In this document: positions 1-8,480 of the stretch, in pieces
Position numbering within the stretch: the stretch's first letter is position 1
Layout: each line of letters opens with the position of its first letter
Assembly (NCBI RefSeq): GCF_030816115.1
Contig: NZ_JAUSXQ010000001.1
Coordinates: forward strand, 2,542,001 to 2,606,000
Origin: Chryseobacterium sp. W4I1
Lineage (GTDB): Bacteria; Bacteroidota; Bacteroidia; Flavobacteriales; Weeksellaceae
Direction: 5' to 3'
Length of the DNA stretch: 64,000 nt
Notes under the pieces: generated by a model
Seen by the model: the letters and a program-made list of their open reading frames with translations, nothing else
What the model was told of the DNA's origin: nothing
Databases searched by the model: none
Translations under genes and position numbers: made by a program

Positions 1-259
1 GTTTTTTCTTACCATATTTAGTACTCTACCGATTGAAAATTACAAAAGACTGAATTTAACATCAAAAATTATACACTGCTGATTCCGGATTATTGTTGTA
101 TAAATTTCAATTGTATAAACTAACAAATACTCCCTAAGATAAAGGCAATTTCTTTTCTTATAAAGTTAGCTATGCTAAAAAAATAATATGAGAACGGTGA
201 ATTATAATTATTGCAACCCATGTTTGGCTGTATACAAATGGTAAGCTGCAGGCCGGTTT
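1..259. other. Left-edge intergenic stretch, nothing recognised
   Basis: This AT-rich stretch has no open frame longer than about 20 codons that looks coding. I see no RNA gene, terminator or repeat in it. Confidence 0.4.
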
Positions 260-522
260 ATGGCTAGGAACTGGCCTGTTTATCGTGTAACAAATGAGAA
301 AGACTATGAAACAATTATTACTAATTTAAAAGTAACTGATTTTCAATCAGATCCGGAAAAGTCTCAAATATTTCACACTTGACAAAATATCTGAAAAATA
401 CTGAAGTGAAGCAGCTTTCTGAAATGCTGAGAAATAGCAAGGGACTATCTGATGTTTTCCACATAGAATGTGGTCTTGTATTAGCAGGTGGGTATGGAAC
501 CATGTCTGATTTTTCCAAATAA
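260..522 (+). pseudogene. Possible degraded gene remnant
   Basis: An ATG at 260 opens a 40-codon frame with protein-like composition, ending at a TGA at 380-382. From about 340 an overlapping frame, offset by one base, stays open to the TAA at 520-522 and also reads like protein (for example KYLKNTEVKQLSEML and GLVLAGGYGTMSDFSK). Two adjoining coding-like frames with no usable single start suggest a frameshifted remnant. I do not recognise the family, and chance open frames are a real alternative. Confidence 0.22.
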
Positions 523-604
523 CGCTAAAATCAATTAGAAAAAAGGAAGATATTATCATCTTTTACAAATGAAGTCGAATTTTTTAAATATCGCATAAAA
601 AAAA

Positions 605-625
605 CGACTTCAATTATAGAAGTCG
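605..625 (-). terminator. Rho-independent terminator of the 649-981 gene
   Basis: CGACTTC (605-611) and GAAGTCG (619-625) form a 7-bp stem with a 7-nt loop. On the minus strand it is followed by a T-run, seen as A's at 598-604. It lies about 25 nt past the stop of the minus-strand gene. Confidence 0.75.
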
Positions 626-648
626 CTTTTTAAAAGTTTTCTGAAAAA

Positions 649-981
649 TTATTTCTTTAAATCTGCTTTTACATCTTTATAACCATCTGAGATTGCATCT
701 GCACTTTTTACAGCAGTTTTTTTAACATTTTTCGCGCCTTTGGTAGTGGTTTTGGCAACCCATTTGGTGCTTTTTTTAACTCCTTTTTTGGTCGCTTTTG
801 CACCTTTTTGAGCTTTATCTCCTACCCATTCTGCACCATCTTTTACTCCTTTTCCTGTTGCTTTTGCTCCTTTTTCAATGGCATTGCCAACATTTTTCGC
901 TTCTTGTTTTACAGTTTCCTGGGCATTAATAGCTATTGAAAATAAACCAAAAGCTAATAATGTCAATAATTTCTTTTTCAT
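649..981 (-). CDS. Secreted Lys/Ala-rich repetitive protein
   Basis: This 110-residue protein of unknown function starts with a clear signal peptide (MKKKLLTLLAFGLFSIAINA, cleavage near AQ). The mature part is strongly basic and built from degenerate short repeats of the type KGAKATKKGVK and KGVKDGAEWVGDKA, with a Lys/Ala/Gly/Val composition recalling LEA proteins or histone H1 tails. A longer in-frame start at 1101 exists, but the signal peptide argues for 981. A terminator follows directly. Neighbours give no functional hint. A role binding polyanions in the envelope is conceivable but is only inference from composition. Confidence 0.7.
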   Translation of the reverse strand: MKKKLLTLLAFGLFSIAINAQETVKQEAKNVGNAIEKGAKATGKGVKDGAEWVGDKAQKGAKATKKGVKKSTKWVAKTTTKGAKNVKKTAVKSADAISDGYKDVKADLKK

Positions 982-1185
982 ATTGTCATTTTTAAAATTA
1001 ATTTGATAAATATAGCATAAAACAAGCCAAATGTATATGATCAAATTTGTACTTTGATCCGAATGGTGCAAAACCTTTTCTACTCTCATTTTATTCTTCA
1101 ATCATAAACAAGTTGACATTTAAATACGATATGATTATTATCAAATCACCAAGATACTTCTCCCGTTTCAGTATTATTTTTCTCA

Positions 1186-1449
1186 CTAAAATTTTCCGGT
1201 CGGTCCGCCCTTATCAATCAAAGTATACTTTATAGTTCGTTTTCCGGCAGCTTCTAAAGTTCCAGTTCCTCTATGACCGTTGAAATCCTTGGTAAATCCC
1301 GGACATACAGCTTTTACTTTAAAATTGTACACTTTATCTCGTATGACAAAATAACGGTATACATATTCATTGCAGGCTGAAGAAAGATAAACCGCTGCTG
1401 ATCCACCACGGAACCAATTTTTATTGTAACAACAGGAAAATATTATCAA
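1186..1449 (-). CDS. Hypothetical protein, possibly a truncated fragment
   Basis: This is an 87-codon frame on the minus strand with a coding-like central part (YFVIRDKVYNFKVKAVC, then GTGTLEAAGKRTIKYTLIDK) and a poor N-terminus. No signal peptide, family motif or convincing start is visible. The C-terminal two thirds look like a beta-rich domain end, so it may be the tail of a gene whose front has been lost. No terminator or operon partner helps. Confidence 0.4.
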   Translation of the reverse strand: MIIFSCCYNKNWFRGGSAAVYLSSACNEYVYRYFVIRDKVYNFKVKAVCPGFTKDFNGHRGTGTLEAAGKRTIKYTLIDKGGPTGKF

Positions 1450-1454
1450 AAGCT

Positions 1455-1462
1455 TATATTTA
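1455..1462 (+). promoter_or_regulatory. TAnnTTTA -7-like box of the KOW gene
   Basis: TATATTTA ends four bases (ccat) before the ATG at 1467. It matches TAnnTTTG except for the last base and has the same spacing to ATG as four exact matches in this window. If functional, the mRNA would be leaderless. Confidence 0.35.
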
Positions 1463-1466
1463 CCAT

Positions 1467-1673
1467 ATGTCCAAAATATATTTTAAAATGAAAACAGGCA
1501 ACTCCGAAAAATTAACTAATGGTGATCTTTGCAAGGTTATAGCCGGTACACACACCGGAAAATCAGGAATAGTAAGTGATATGCATACCAGTAAAACCGG
1601 TCATATGACCATCACTGTGACTCAGGAGAATGGGGTTAAGTTTAAAACCCTTGCTAAAAATGTAGTTAAATAA
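1467..1673 (+). CDS. Small KOW-motif protein
   Basis: This 68-residue protein carries one KOW motif (GDLCKVIAGTHTGKSGIVSD, about residues 19-38) and a C-terminal basic beta strand ending in TLAKNVVK. KOW motifs are RNA- or protein-binding folds known from ribosomal proteins L24/L26 and NusG. Free-standing KOW mini-proteins of this kind are common and uncharacterised in Flavobacteriia. A second in-frame ATG at 1488 would give 61 residues with the motif intact. The -7-like box just upstream of 1467 favours the longer start. It is a single gene with no operon partner. Confidence 0.75.
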   Translation: MSKIYFKMKTGNSEKLTNGDLCKVIAGTHTGKSGIVSDMHTSKTGHMTITVTQENGVKFKTLAKNVVK

Positions 1674-1808
1674 TAGCTTTGCTTTTTATATCGAGATTTT
1701 CAAAATTCAGTATAGCCTTATCTTACTTTTTTTCATATAGTAGCGGTTTTCATATCAATTGAAAATAGGGGAAATTATTCTCATACAATCTGCAAAAAAG
1801 ACAAATAA

Positions 1809-1841
1809 AACTCCCTTTAAACATTACATTTAAAGGGAGTT
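1809..1841 (-). terminator. Terminator of mnmE
   Basis: A perfect 13-bp stem (AACTCCCTTTAAA at 1809-1821 against 1829-1841) has a 7-nt loop and lies about 40 nt past the mnmE stop. The minus-strand continuation is T-rich. Confidence 0.75.
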
Positions 1842-1883
1842 CATTATTATTAATTGCAATCTATATACAATCTAAAACATTTG

Positions 1884-3269
1884 CTACTTTCCGATACAAA
1901 ACTTAGAAAAAATATTCCCCAGCACCTCATCATTTGTTACCTCCCCGGAAATTTCGCCAAGATGTTCTAAAGCATTTCTTAATTCATAGGCGAGTAATTC
2001 TGTAGAGATTTGGAATGAAATGGCTTCTTTCACTTTATGAGTAGCATCAAGAGATTTACGAAGGGCTTCAAAGTGTCTTTGATTGGTAATGACTACATTA
2101 TTTTCCTGTGATTTTAGTTGTTCAACGTAGGAAGACAATTCATTTTTCAGATCCTGGATATTTTGGTTTTCTACGGCTGATATTCTGATAAAATCAAAAT
2201 CCTGGGCAATTTCATTTCTAAAAATCGCTTCTACCGCTTCATATTTCGGAGGCAGTACTTCGTCGATTTTTGTAGCACAGATGATCAGCTTTAAATCTTC
2301 TCTCTGAAGAGATTTGATCATTTCAATATCTTCCGAGTAATCTTCTGTGGCAGCATCTGCAAGGTATACAAGAATATTGGCATTCTCCACTTTTTCCTTA
2401 GCCTTTTTAACGCCTATAGCTTCAATTTCATCAATAGTATCACGAAGACCGGCTGTATCAATAAGACGGAATGCATGACCTTTAATATGCAAAATTTCTT
2501 CAATCGTATCTCTGGTTGTTCCTGCAATATTACTGACGATTGCTCTTTCCTCTTTTAATAAAGCATTTAAAAGCGTAGATTTCCCAGCATTCGGCTTTCC
2601 GATGATGGCAACCGCCGTTCCGTTTTTGATGGCATTTCCGTACTGGAAACTTTCAATAAGAGAATTTAATTTCAACTCAATTTTATCCAAAAGTCCATTA
2701 AGGGCAGACCGGTCTGCAAACTCTACATCTTCCTCTGCAAAATCCAATTCAAGTTCGATCAAGGAAACAAAATTCAAAAGATCGGTTCTTAATATTGATA
2801 TTTCGTTGGTTATTCCTCCTTTAAGTTGATTGATGGCTACTTTTCTGGAAGCTTCATTTTCAGAGGCGATTACATCTGCAATCGCTTCCGCCTGCGAAAG
2901 ATCTATCCTTCCGTTAATGAACGCACGAAGAGTAAACTCTCCTGCCTTGGCCATTCTAGCCCCGTTTTTGATGAGGGTTTCAAGAATACGTTTTCCGATA
3001 TGCGGTGAACCGTGAAAAGCAATTTCCACAGAATTTTCTGTAGTGAAACTTTTCGGAGCTAGAAAAATAGAAAGCATTACCTCATCAATAGCTTCCTCCC
3101 CATCCATAAAATAACCGTAATGAATGGTATGGGATTTTTGCTTTTCAAGTTTTTTGCCCGGAAAACTTTTCTGAACCACCGGTAAAGCATTGTTTCCTGA
3201 AACTCTGATAATGCCTAAAGCTCCTACTCCATTGGCCGTAGCCAGTGCGCAAATCGTATCGTTATTCAT
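1884..3269 (-). CDS. mnmE: tRNA modification GTPase MnmE
   Basis: With MnmG, this enzyme builds the (carboxymethyl)aminomethyl group on wobble U34 of certain tRNAs, using methylene-tetrahydrofolate and GTP. The 461 residues match the family length. Visible parts are the N-terminal folate-binding domain (MNNDTICALATANGVGALGI), helical segments on either side, and an inserted G domain with G1 GKPNAGKS (224-231), G2 TTRDT (251-255), G3 DTAG (271-274) and G4 TKID (333-336, with T in place of the commoner N). The invariant C-terminal CIGK has Cys458. The start is fixed by family alignment and has a -7 box only four bases upstream. It is a single-gene unit with its own terminator. Confidence 0.97.
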   Translation of the reverse strand: MNNDTICALATANGVGALGIIRVSGNNALPVVQKSFPGKKLEKQKSHTIHYGYFMDGEEAIDEVMLSIFLAPKSFTTENSVEIAFHGSPHIGKRILETLIKNGARMAKAGEFTLRAFINGRIDLSQAEAIADVIASENEASRKVAINQLKGGITNEISILRTDLLNFVSLIELELDFAEEDVEFADRSALNGLLDKIELKLNSLIESFQYGNAIKNGTAVAIIGKPNAGKSTLLNALLKEERAIVSNIAGTTRDTIEEILHIKGHAFRLIDTAGLRDTIDEIEAIGVKKAKEKVENANILVYLADAATEDYSEDIEMIKSLQREDLKLIICATKIDEVLPPKYEAVEAIFRNEIAQDFDFIRISAVENQNIQDLKNELSSYVEQLKSQENNVVITNQRHFEALRKSLDATHKVKEAISFQISTELLAYELRNALEHLGEISGEVTNDEVLGNIFSKFCIGK

Positions 3270-3273
3270 GATG

Positions 3274-3281
3274 CAAATTTA
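3274..3281 (-). promoter_or_regulatory. -7 box of mnmE, predicted leaderless
   Basis: On the minus strand TAAATTTG is followed by CATC and then the mnmE ATG. This is an exact match to the Bacteroidota -7 consensus TAnnTTTG. Initiation about five bases after the G would fall on the A of ATG. No good -33 TTTG is seen. Confidence 0.55.
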
Positions 3282-3367
3282 CGCTTTTTCAGGCTAATTT
3301 ATGATGAGCTATTTTATACAGATTGTCTATTGTTTTGATTGAAGTTTTTGGATTTTTGATAGTTTAA

Positions 3368-3532
3368 GTCATTGCGAGGAACAAAGCGACGAAGCAATCT
3401 TATTTAAATTAATGTTTGTAGTTAAATCTATGTTTGTTTTGTAGAACTGATAAAATATTTAACACGACCCCCAATATTTAGCATATATGATCAGTAAATG
3501 AGATTGTTCGTCACTTGTTCCTCGCAATGACG
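3368..3532. repeat. Inverted-repeat element with GTCATTGCGAGGAAC ends
   Basis: The left arm at 3368-3400 begins GTCATTGCGAGGAACAAAGC. The right arm at 3500-3531 is its near-identical reverse complement. About 100 AT-rich bases separate them. It behaves like a small palindromic or MITE-like intergenic element without coding capacity. Repeats with a core like ATTGCGAGGA..GAAGCAATC are known from many genomes. Confidence 0.7.
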
Positions 3533-3535
3533 GTT

Positions 3536-4114
3536 TTATTTTTGCTTTCTTCCCAATTCTCTTACTTTATAAAGCCATTTTGTACGCTGCATCTCAGTAG
3601 AATTTCTTATAATACCTATATAAGTTACTTTAATAGGTTTTACACCACAGAATTCCAAGGTTGACTTTTTCAGCTGATTAATACTTGGCTTACCATACAG
3701 AAGCCAATAGTACCAACCCGGCTGATCGAGCGTTGTGATGATGTGTGCTGTTTTTCCTTTTAGCAGCTTATCCCACCAAACTGAATTTTCTCTGTATTTA
3801 TAAGCGAACCCCGGCAAGAACAACCGATCAATAAAACCTTTCATCATTGCAGGCATACCTCCCCACCAGACCGGATGGATCCAAACCATATGGTCTGCCC
3901 ACAGTATGATCTCCCATGCTTTCAGGAGATCCCGCTCCAGTTCCATTCTTTTCTGGTATCCGAAATGGAGAACGGGATCAAATTTCAATTCGGCAATTGT
4001 AATTTCTCTCACTTCCGCTCCTGATGTAAGGGCTCCTTCCCGGTAAGCTTTTACAATTCCAAAATTAAATGAATCTTTATTGGGATGACCGTTGATAATG
4101 GCTATTTTCTTCAT
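3536..4114 (-). CDS. NAD(P)H-dependent flavodoxin-fold oxidoreductase
   Basis: This 192-residue protein belongs to the NAD(P)H quinone reductase/KefF/MdaB-like flavodoxin-fold family. It has the N-terminal FMN phosphate loop after the first strand (IINGHPNKDSFNFGI, residues 5-19) and the WADHMVWIHPVWWGGMPAMM stretch typical of the active-site region. Such enzymes move electron pairs from NAD(P)H through FMN to quinones or related electrophiles. Its start overlaps the stop of the upstream gene by four bases, so the two are translationally coupled. The substrate cannot be read from the sequence. Confidence 0.88.
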   Translation of the reverse strand: MKKIAIINGHPNKDSFNFGIVKAYREGALTSGAEVREITIAELKFDPVLHFGYQKRMELERDLLKAWEIILWADHMVWIHPVWWGGMPAMMKGFIDRLFLPGFAYKYRENSVWWDKLLKGKTAHIITTLDQPGWYYWLLYGKPSINQLKKSTLEFCGVKPIKVTYIGIIRNSTEMQRTKWLYKVRELGRKQK

Positions 4115-5127
4115 GATATATTGATTGTTCCATAGGATTTGAGCTTTTCCAGCAATAATGATGGCTGATGCAGCTGGTGACTGAAATAGACATTATTTTC
4201 ATGGGAATTATTCAGCAGTTCTTCCGTATGCAATACTGCAGACAAAGCCGTCAGTTCAGCCTGCCCTTTTGTACTCTGCAGACTTAACTTTTTAATTTTA
4301 CCATTGGTTCTTACAACGATTTCAAATACACTCTGATCTCCTTTTCCACTTGATCCGAAGATCATTCTTCTTTCTTTTAAAGACAGAATATTAAAAATTC
4401 TCATTTTTTGAAATGCACCTAAAAGCCAGGTGATAAATTTAGAATTGTAAGTCATTTTAACGCTGACGCTGGGTACTTTTTCAATCTGATTTAAAATATA
4501 TAAATCCGGAACATCAAAATTATAGACCTCTCTTGTACCAATTCCAAAGGAAAAATTATAATTTTCGGAATCTAAGAAATGTTTTATCGGAACCTGTCGG
4601 TTATTTTCATACCTGATAAAAGGTTTTGCTACATTTTCGGCCATGAAATGAGCAGAACTTTCCCCGGCAAGGTCTTTTACAGAATAATAAACAAAGAGTT
4701 CCACTTCCTGGATGTCTGTAGTCTTTTCTGAAAGTGTTTTCACAAGCCCATTGACAATACCACCCATCCATCCTGAGCTGAATACAATCCGGCTCTGTAT
4801 ATTCCTGTTTTTAGCAACCGAATATGCTTTTACAAGGTCAGGAGTTGGTTTAGTGATATCAAGATAATCTATTTTATTTTCAATGGCAAACCGGAGAATA
4901 TGATCTTCCTTATCATTAACGGAAAGAATGATCAGGTCAATTTTCTTATCTATAATCACTGAGAATGTTCCGGGGTTAGTGACATCAATTTTGAGTTCTT
5001 TCTCAGTTTGACCTCCTTTTCTCCCTCCCACGAAAATATTCAGATGGGGATTTCTTGATTTTAAAATCCGGATAATTGTTTTACCTACAAGGCCGTTTCC
5101 TCCAACGACCAGAATATTGTGCTCCAT
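4111..5127 (-). CDS. Saccharopine dehydrogenase-like NAD(P)-binding protein
   Basis: This 338-residue protein starts with a Rossmann nucleotide-binding motif (VVGGNGLVGKTIIRIL, residues 7-22) and a following GGRKGG consistent with NADP preference. The layout (N-terminal Rossmann, central alpha/beta domain) matches the saccharopine dehydrogenase-like family, whose members in bacteria are mostly of unknown substrate. It overlaps by four bases with the downstream oxidoreductase, suggesting a joint redox function. The start is supported by the Rossmann strand and by a -7 box 13 nt upstream. Confidence 0.82.
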   Translation of the reverse strand: MEHNILVVGGNGLVGKTIIRILKSRNPHLNIFVGGRKGGQTEKELKIDVTNPGTFSVIIDKKIDLIILSVNDKEDHILRFAIENKIDYLDITKPTPDLVKAYSVAKNRNIQSRIVFSSGWMGGIVNGLVKTLSEKTTDIQEVELFVYYSVKDLAGESSAHFMAENVAKPFIRYENNRQVPIKHFLDSENYNFSFGIGTREVYNFDVPDLYILNQIEKVPSVSVKMTYNSKFITWLLGAFQKMRIFNILSLKERRMIFGSSGKGDQSVFEIVVRTNGKIKKLSLQSTKGQAELTALSAVLHTEELLNNSHENNVYFSHQLHQPSLLLEKLKSYGTINIS

Positions 5128-5140
5128 ATATTTTTTTTTA

Positions 5141-5148
5141 CAAAATTA
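5141..5148 (-). promoter_or_regulatory. -7 box of the 5127-3536 operon
   Basis: TAATTTTG on the minus strand matches TAnnTTTG and lies 13 nt before the ATG at 5127. No well-spaced -33 TTTG is evident. Confidence 0.45.
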
Positions 5149-5258
5149 TAGAGCTGCAATACTGTACTGTAGGACAAATGTCTAAAACCGAAATTCTCTA
5201 GCTTATTTCTCTGATTAGTAAAACAATCGTTTTTATTAAGCTAATATCGCCTTTCCTT

Positions 5259-5825
5259 TTATATCGTAATTTCTTTTCTGATCCTGCTAAGATGTCTTTG
5301 TGTAATTCCCAGATAAGAAGCCAGATACTGCAGCGGAATTTTCTGAACATAATCCGGCTGGTTGCCAAGGAGAGTCTCATACCGCTTTGCTGCACTGTCT
5401 CTTTGAAGCTGGAAAAATCTTTTTTCAAGTTCAAGATATTCCTGCTCTGCGATCATTTTTAAAAACTTGGTCCAGTTGAGATCATCTTTTACCAGATCAT
5501 CTACAGCATCTTTTTTCAGAACCATCAGCTCAGTATCGGTGATAGCCTGCATATTTTCGCTGCTGGGACAGTCTGAGATAAATGATGAATAACTGGCCAT
5601 CAGCTGATTGGGGAACCTAAAACAGTAGGTCATATCTTTTCCTTCATCTGAAATATAATAGGAACGGAAAATTCCGGATACTATAAATGCTATTTCTTTA
5701 CAATGACTACCTTCCTGTATAAAAAATTCATTTTTATACATTTTTCTGGCTTCAAAGAGTTGGGCAAAATCTCTGATTTCACTGTCTGAGAATATATCAA
5801 AGCTGCGAAAATAGTCTTCTATCAT
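5259..5825 (-). CDS. Crp/Fnr-family transcriptional regulator
   Basis: This 188-residue protein has an N-terminal cyclic-nucleotide-binding beta-roll (roughly residues 10-120, with FFIQEGSHCKEIAFIVSGIF) and a C-terminal helix-turn-helix (QYLASYLGITQRHLSRIRKE, about 165-184). It belongs to the short Crp/Fnr type common in Bacteroidota. The effector is unknown and no Fe-S cysteine cluster is seen. It lies upstream of the redox pair on the same strand, 130 nt away, and could regulate it; that is inference only. Confidence 0.88.
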   Translation of the reverse strand: MIEDYFRSFDIFSDSEIRDFAQLFEARKMYKNEFFIQEGSHCKEIAFIVSGIFRSYYISDEGKDMTYCFRFPNQLMASYSSFISDCPSSENMQAITDTELMVLKKDAVDDLVKDDLNWTKFLKMIAEQEYLELEKRFFQLQRDSAAKRYETLLGNQPDYVQKIPLQYLASYLGITQRHLSRIRKEITI

Positions 5826-5973
5826 GTTTTCAAATTATACTTAGAATCCTGTAGCATTCTTTAGTTTTTTGGCGAAATTAAACAAATCCTGAAGTCACTG
5901 CAAATATTCAGAGCTTTCTTGAACACTTTTAAGCTGTCGAATTTATATCAACTCTGATTTGTTTGATAATAAA

Positions 5974-6006
5974 AATAAAACCATTTCAGGACGAAATGGT
6001 TTTATT
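5974..6006. terminator. Strong bidirectional hairpin
   Basis: A perfect 14-bp stem (AATAAAACCATTTC at 5974-5987 against 5993-6006) has a 5-nt loop. Terminal A/T runs would serve as U-tracts in either direction. It is not directly downstream of any annotated gene: the aminopeptidase already has a terminator at 6139-6164. It may therefore end an unannotated transcript. Confidence 0.6.
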
Positions 6007-6138
6007 GTTTAGTAATATATGAAGATATGAATGATTGGTCTTTTTTATTGATACAAAGATAGAATCCTTGATAATCCCTTCTGTCAGGGGAAACCCTATA
6101 ATTATATCCGTGAAAATACGGTTGTATGAATACGAAAA

Positions 6139-6164
6139 AGCCCCGCAGAGGAATCCACGGGGCT
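6139..6164 (-). terminator. Terminator of the Xaa-Pro aminopeptidase gene
   Basis: AGCCCCG (6139-6145) pairs with CGGGGCT (6158-6164). On the minus strand the stem is followed by T's. It lies about 130 nt past the stop at 6295, a rather long 3' untranslated stretch. Confidence 0.65.
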
Positions 6165-6294
6165 TCAAAAATATATCTAACAATATTAATGTTCAAAGAA
6201 TAAAATTTGATGTTTAAAGGTAAGGCTCAATATTTTAGCTATCCAAAACTGACCATTGATCATTTACAATTACCCATCTTTATCATTTGCACTG

Positions 6295-8064
6295 TTAAAG
6301 CGGGCTCACCAATTCAAGGAACCAATCTTTAATCTCTCCTTCAAGATAAGGACCCAGTTTTTCTTCACAAGTTCTGTGGTAATCATTCAGCCAGATAATT
6401 TCTTTTTCTGAAAGGATTTCTTTTACAATGGTATCCTTAAAGAACGGACAGAACGTCAGGGTTTCAAATTCATAGAATGTTCCGTGAATTGTTTTTTCTG
6501 CTTCTTTTACGGCGATCAGGTTTTCGTGCCGGATTCCGTATTCTCCTTCAAGATAGTATCCCGGTTCATTGGAACAAACCATTCCCGGAAGAAGATCCTG
6601 AGGATTCATATCTTTTCTGATATTCTGTGGACCTTCATGAACATTCATAAAGCTTCCAACTCCATGACCGGTTCCGTGGTTGAAATCTTTTCCTTCCATC
6701 CATAGCGGAAGCCTTGCAATGGCATCAAGATGAACACCTTTTGTTCCTTTCGGGAATTTCACCATGGACAAACGGATCAATCCCTGAAGCACTAAAGTGG
6801 AATTCCTTTTAAAATCATCAGAAACCGCTCCTAAAGCCAAGGTTCTTGTGATATCGGTAGTTCCTTCAAGATATTGTCCTCCTGAATCTACCAGAATGCT
6901 GGCATCATTGGTCACTTCTTTACTTCCTTCACTTTTTGCAGAATAGTGCATGATAGCACCGTTATCTTTATAACCTACAATGCTTCCAAAGCTTTCTCCT
7001 ACAAAGTTTTTGCCTTCTGCACGGAAACCGCCCAGTTTTTTACCAATAGAATATTCAGTCATTGCTTCTTTTCCCGCATTATGAGTCAGCCAGTAAAGGA
7101 ATTTCACCATAGCCACACCGTCTCTTACCATCACTGTTCTGAATCCTTCCAGCTCAGTTTCATTTTTCTGGGCTTTCATCAGGTTACCGGGAACAGGAGC
7201 TTTTATAAATTGGTTATCAGCCTTTAAAGTTTCATAGATCATCTGGTTGCTGTTCGGAGAAACCAATACCTTTTCATTTTTAAATGCTTTCAGATAATTG
7301 TAAAATTCTTCGTAAGGCATCATTTTCACAAAAGACTCATCCATCTGTTTTCTTGCCTCTACTTCCAGCTTTTCAAGGTCTGTGAACAAAACTGCATCAT
7401 TTTTAGTGATAACTGTATATCCTAAAAATACAGGGTTGCTTTCTACATCGCTTCCTCTTAAATTCAGTGTCCAGGCTACATCATCCAAGCTGGAAATAAT
7501 ATGAACGGTAGCTTCCTGATCTTCCATTTTCTGGCGGATAGCATTGATCTTATCGGTAACCGATTTTCCGGCTCTTTCTACTGGATGTATGAAAATTGGA
7601 TTTTTAGAAGGCGTTCCTCTTTCTTTCCATATCTCTTTTAGTAATGGAAGATCTGTTAATGTAATATTTTTTGACTGCAGTTTTTGTGAAAGCAGTTCCC
7701 AGTTGGCATTTGAAGTGGCCAAAGCATTCACGGCTACTTTTCCACCTGAAGGAATCTCAGAAATGATCCAGTCTATATAATTGGGAGTTCCTTCCATTCC
7801 GTCTTTGAAAAGATCGATTCCTGAATTTTCAAGCTCAAGGGCTGCCTGGGTAAAGTATCGGCCATCCGTCCAAAGACCTGCTTTGTCTTTGGTGATCACC
7901 ACAAAACCTGCGGAACCTAAAAATCCTGAAAGCCATGCTCTCTCCTGCCATTCTTCAGGCAAATACTCGCTCATGTGCGGATCTGCAGAATATACTATAA
8001 ATGCATCAACATTATTTTTCTGCATCTCCTCCCGAAGTGCAACAACTTTTTCCTTTGAAGTCAT
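6295..8064 (-). CDS. M24 aminopeptidase P family protein
   Basis: This is a cytosolic metallopeptidase expected to remove an N-terminal residue from peptides with proline in second position. The 589 residues fit the long three-domain eukaryote-like Xaa-Pro aminopeptidase type: two creatinase-like N-terminal domains, then the pita-bread catalytic domain from about 305. All five metal ligands are visible: Asp393 (LVDSGG), Asp404 (TTDITRT), His467 (GTGHGVG), Glu500 (NEPGYY) and Glu514 (GIRHEN). There is no signal peptide. The gene stands alone. Confidence 0.95.
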   Translation of the reverse strand: MTSKEKVVALREEMQKNNVDAFIVYSADPHMSEYLPEEWQERAWLSGFLGSAGFVVITKDKAGLWTDGRYFTQAALELENSGIDLFKDGMEGTPNYIDWIISEIPSGGKVAVNALATSNANWELLSQKLQSKNITLTDLPLLKEIWKERGTPSKNPIFIHPVERAGKSVTDKINAIRQKMEDQEATVHIISSLDDVAWTLNLRGSDVESNPVFLGYTVITKNDAVLFTDLEKLEVEARKQMDESFVKMMPYEEFYNYLKAFKNEKVLVSPNSNQMIYETLKADNQFIKAPVPGNLMKAQKNETELEGFRTVMVRDGVAMVKFLYWLTHNAGKEAMTEYSIGKKLGGFRAEGKNFVGESFGSIVGYKDNGAIMHYSAKSEGSKEVTNDASILVDSGGQYLEGTTDITRTLALGAVSDDFKRNSTLVLQGLIRLSMVKFPKGTKGVHLDAIARLPLWMEGKDFNHGTGHGVGSFMNVHEGPQNIRKDMNPQDLLPGMVCSNEPGYYLEGEYGIRHENLIAVKEAEKTIHGTFYEFETLTFCPFFKDTIVKEILSEKEIIWLNDYHRTCEEKLGPYLEGEIKDWFLELVSPL

Positions 8065-8480
8065 TCTTTTTTCTTTTTAAACACCGAAAGTTACGAAAAA
8101 ATTGAGGTTTGATAATGAAATAAGAGCTGTAATTTCGTTAATGATTTGTTATTTTTTCATTGCAGACCAAGTGGATTGAAGTTTCAGTGTAAGTTGAATT
8201 TTAAATGTGAAAAGAAAGAAATTCACTTTATAAGCTGGCCTAATAAATTTAAAATTTTTCTTTAAAGGGTAAATGATACTCCTATTCAACCCCAATAACT
8301 ACTCTTTTAAGCTAAGTTATTTATTCTAAAGTCTACAATTCATTAAATAAATACTAACATATTTATAATTAGTTGAAAATAATTAACAATATTCATTTAA
8401 ACAGGTGCTCAAGTACCACAAAAACGCAATTATTATTAAACATATAAAGTTTTGGAAAGATTATTGCTACTATTCATCGT
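8065..8480. other. Gene-free AT-rich stretch
   Basis: This 416-nt gap separates two divergently transcribed units. No open frame, hairpin terminator or recognised repeat is evident. It should contain the promoters of the aminopeptidase and DUF6526 genes, but I find no exact TAnnTTTG box close to either start. Confidence 0.4.

Larger units (their letters stand above)
5826..6294. other. Gene-free stretch with several RNA-like hairpins
   Basis: No convincing gene lies here. Besides two strong hairpins, annotated separately, it holds AGGG-GAAA-CCCT at 6086-6097 (a 4-bp stem with a GAAA tetraloop) and CCGT-GAAAAT-ACGG at 6108-6121. Open frames across the region run through the hairpins and look non-coding. 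A small structured RNA or regulatory region is possible. Confidence 0.4.

Noticed and set aside
2261..2272. MnmE G4 motif TKID instead of NKxD as a defect
   Set aside because: Thr at this position is tolerated in many G proteins; all other motifs and the C-terminal CIGK are intact.
5986..6183. Two overlapping minus-strand frames of about 65 codons
   Set aside because: They run through both strong hairpins of the intergenic region, so coding is unlikely.
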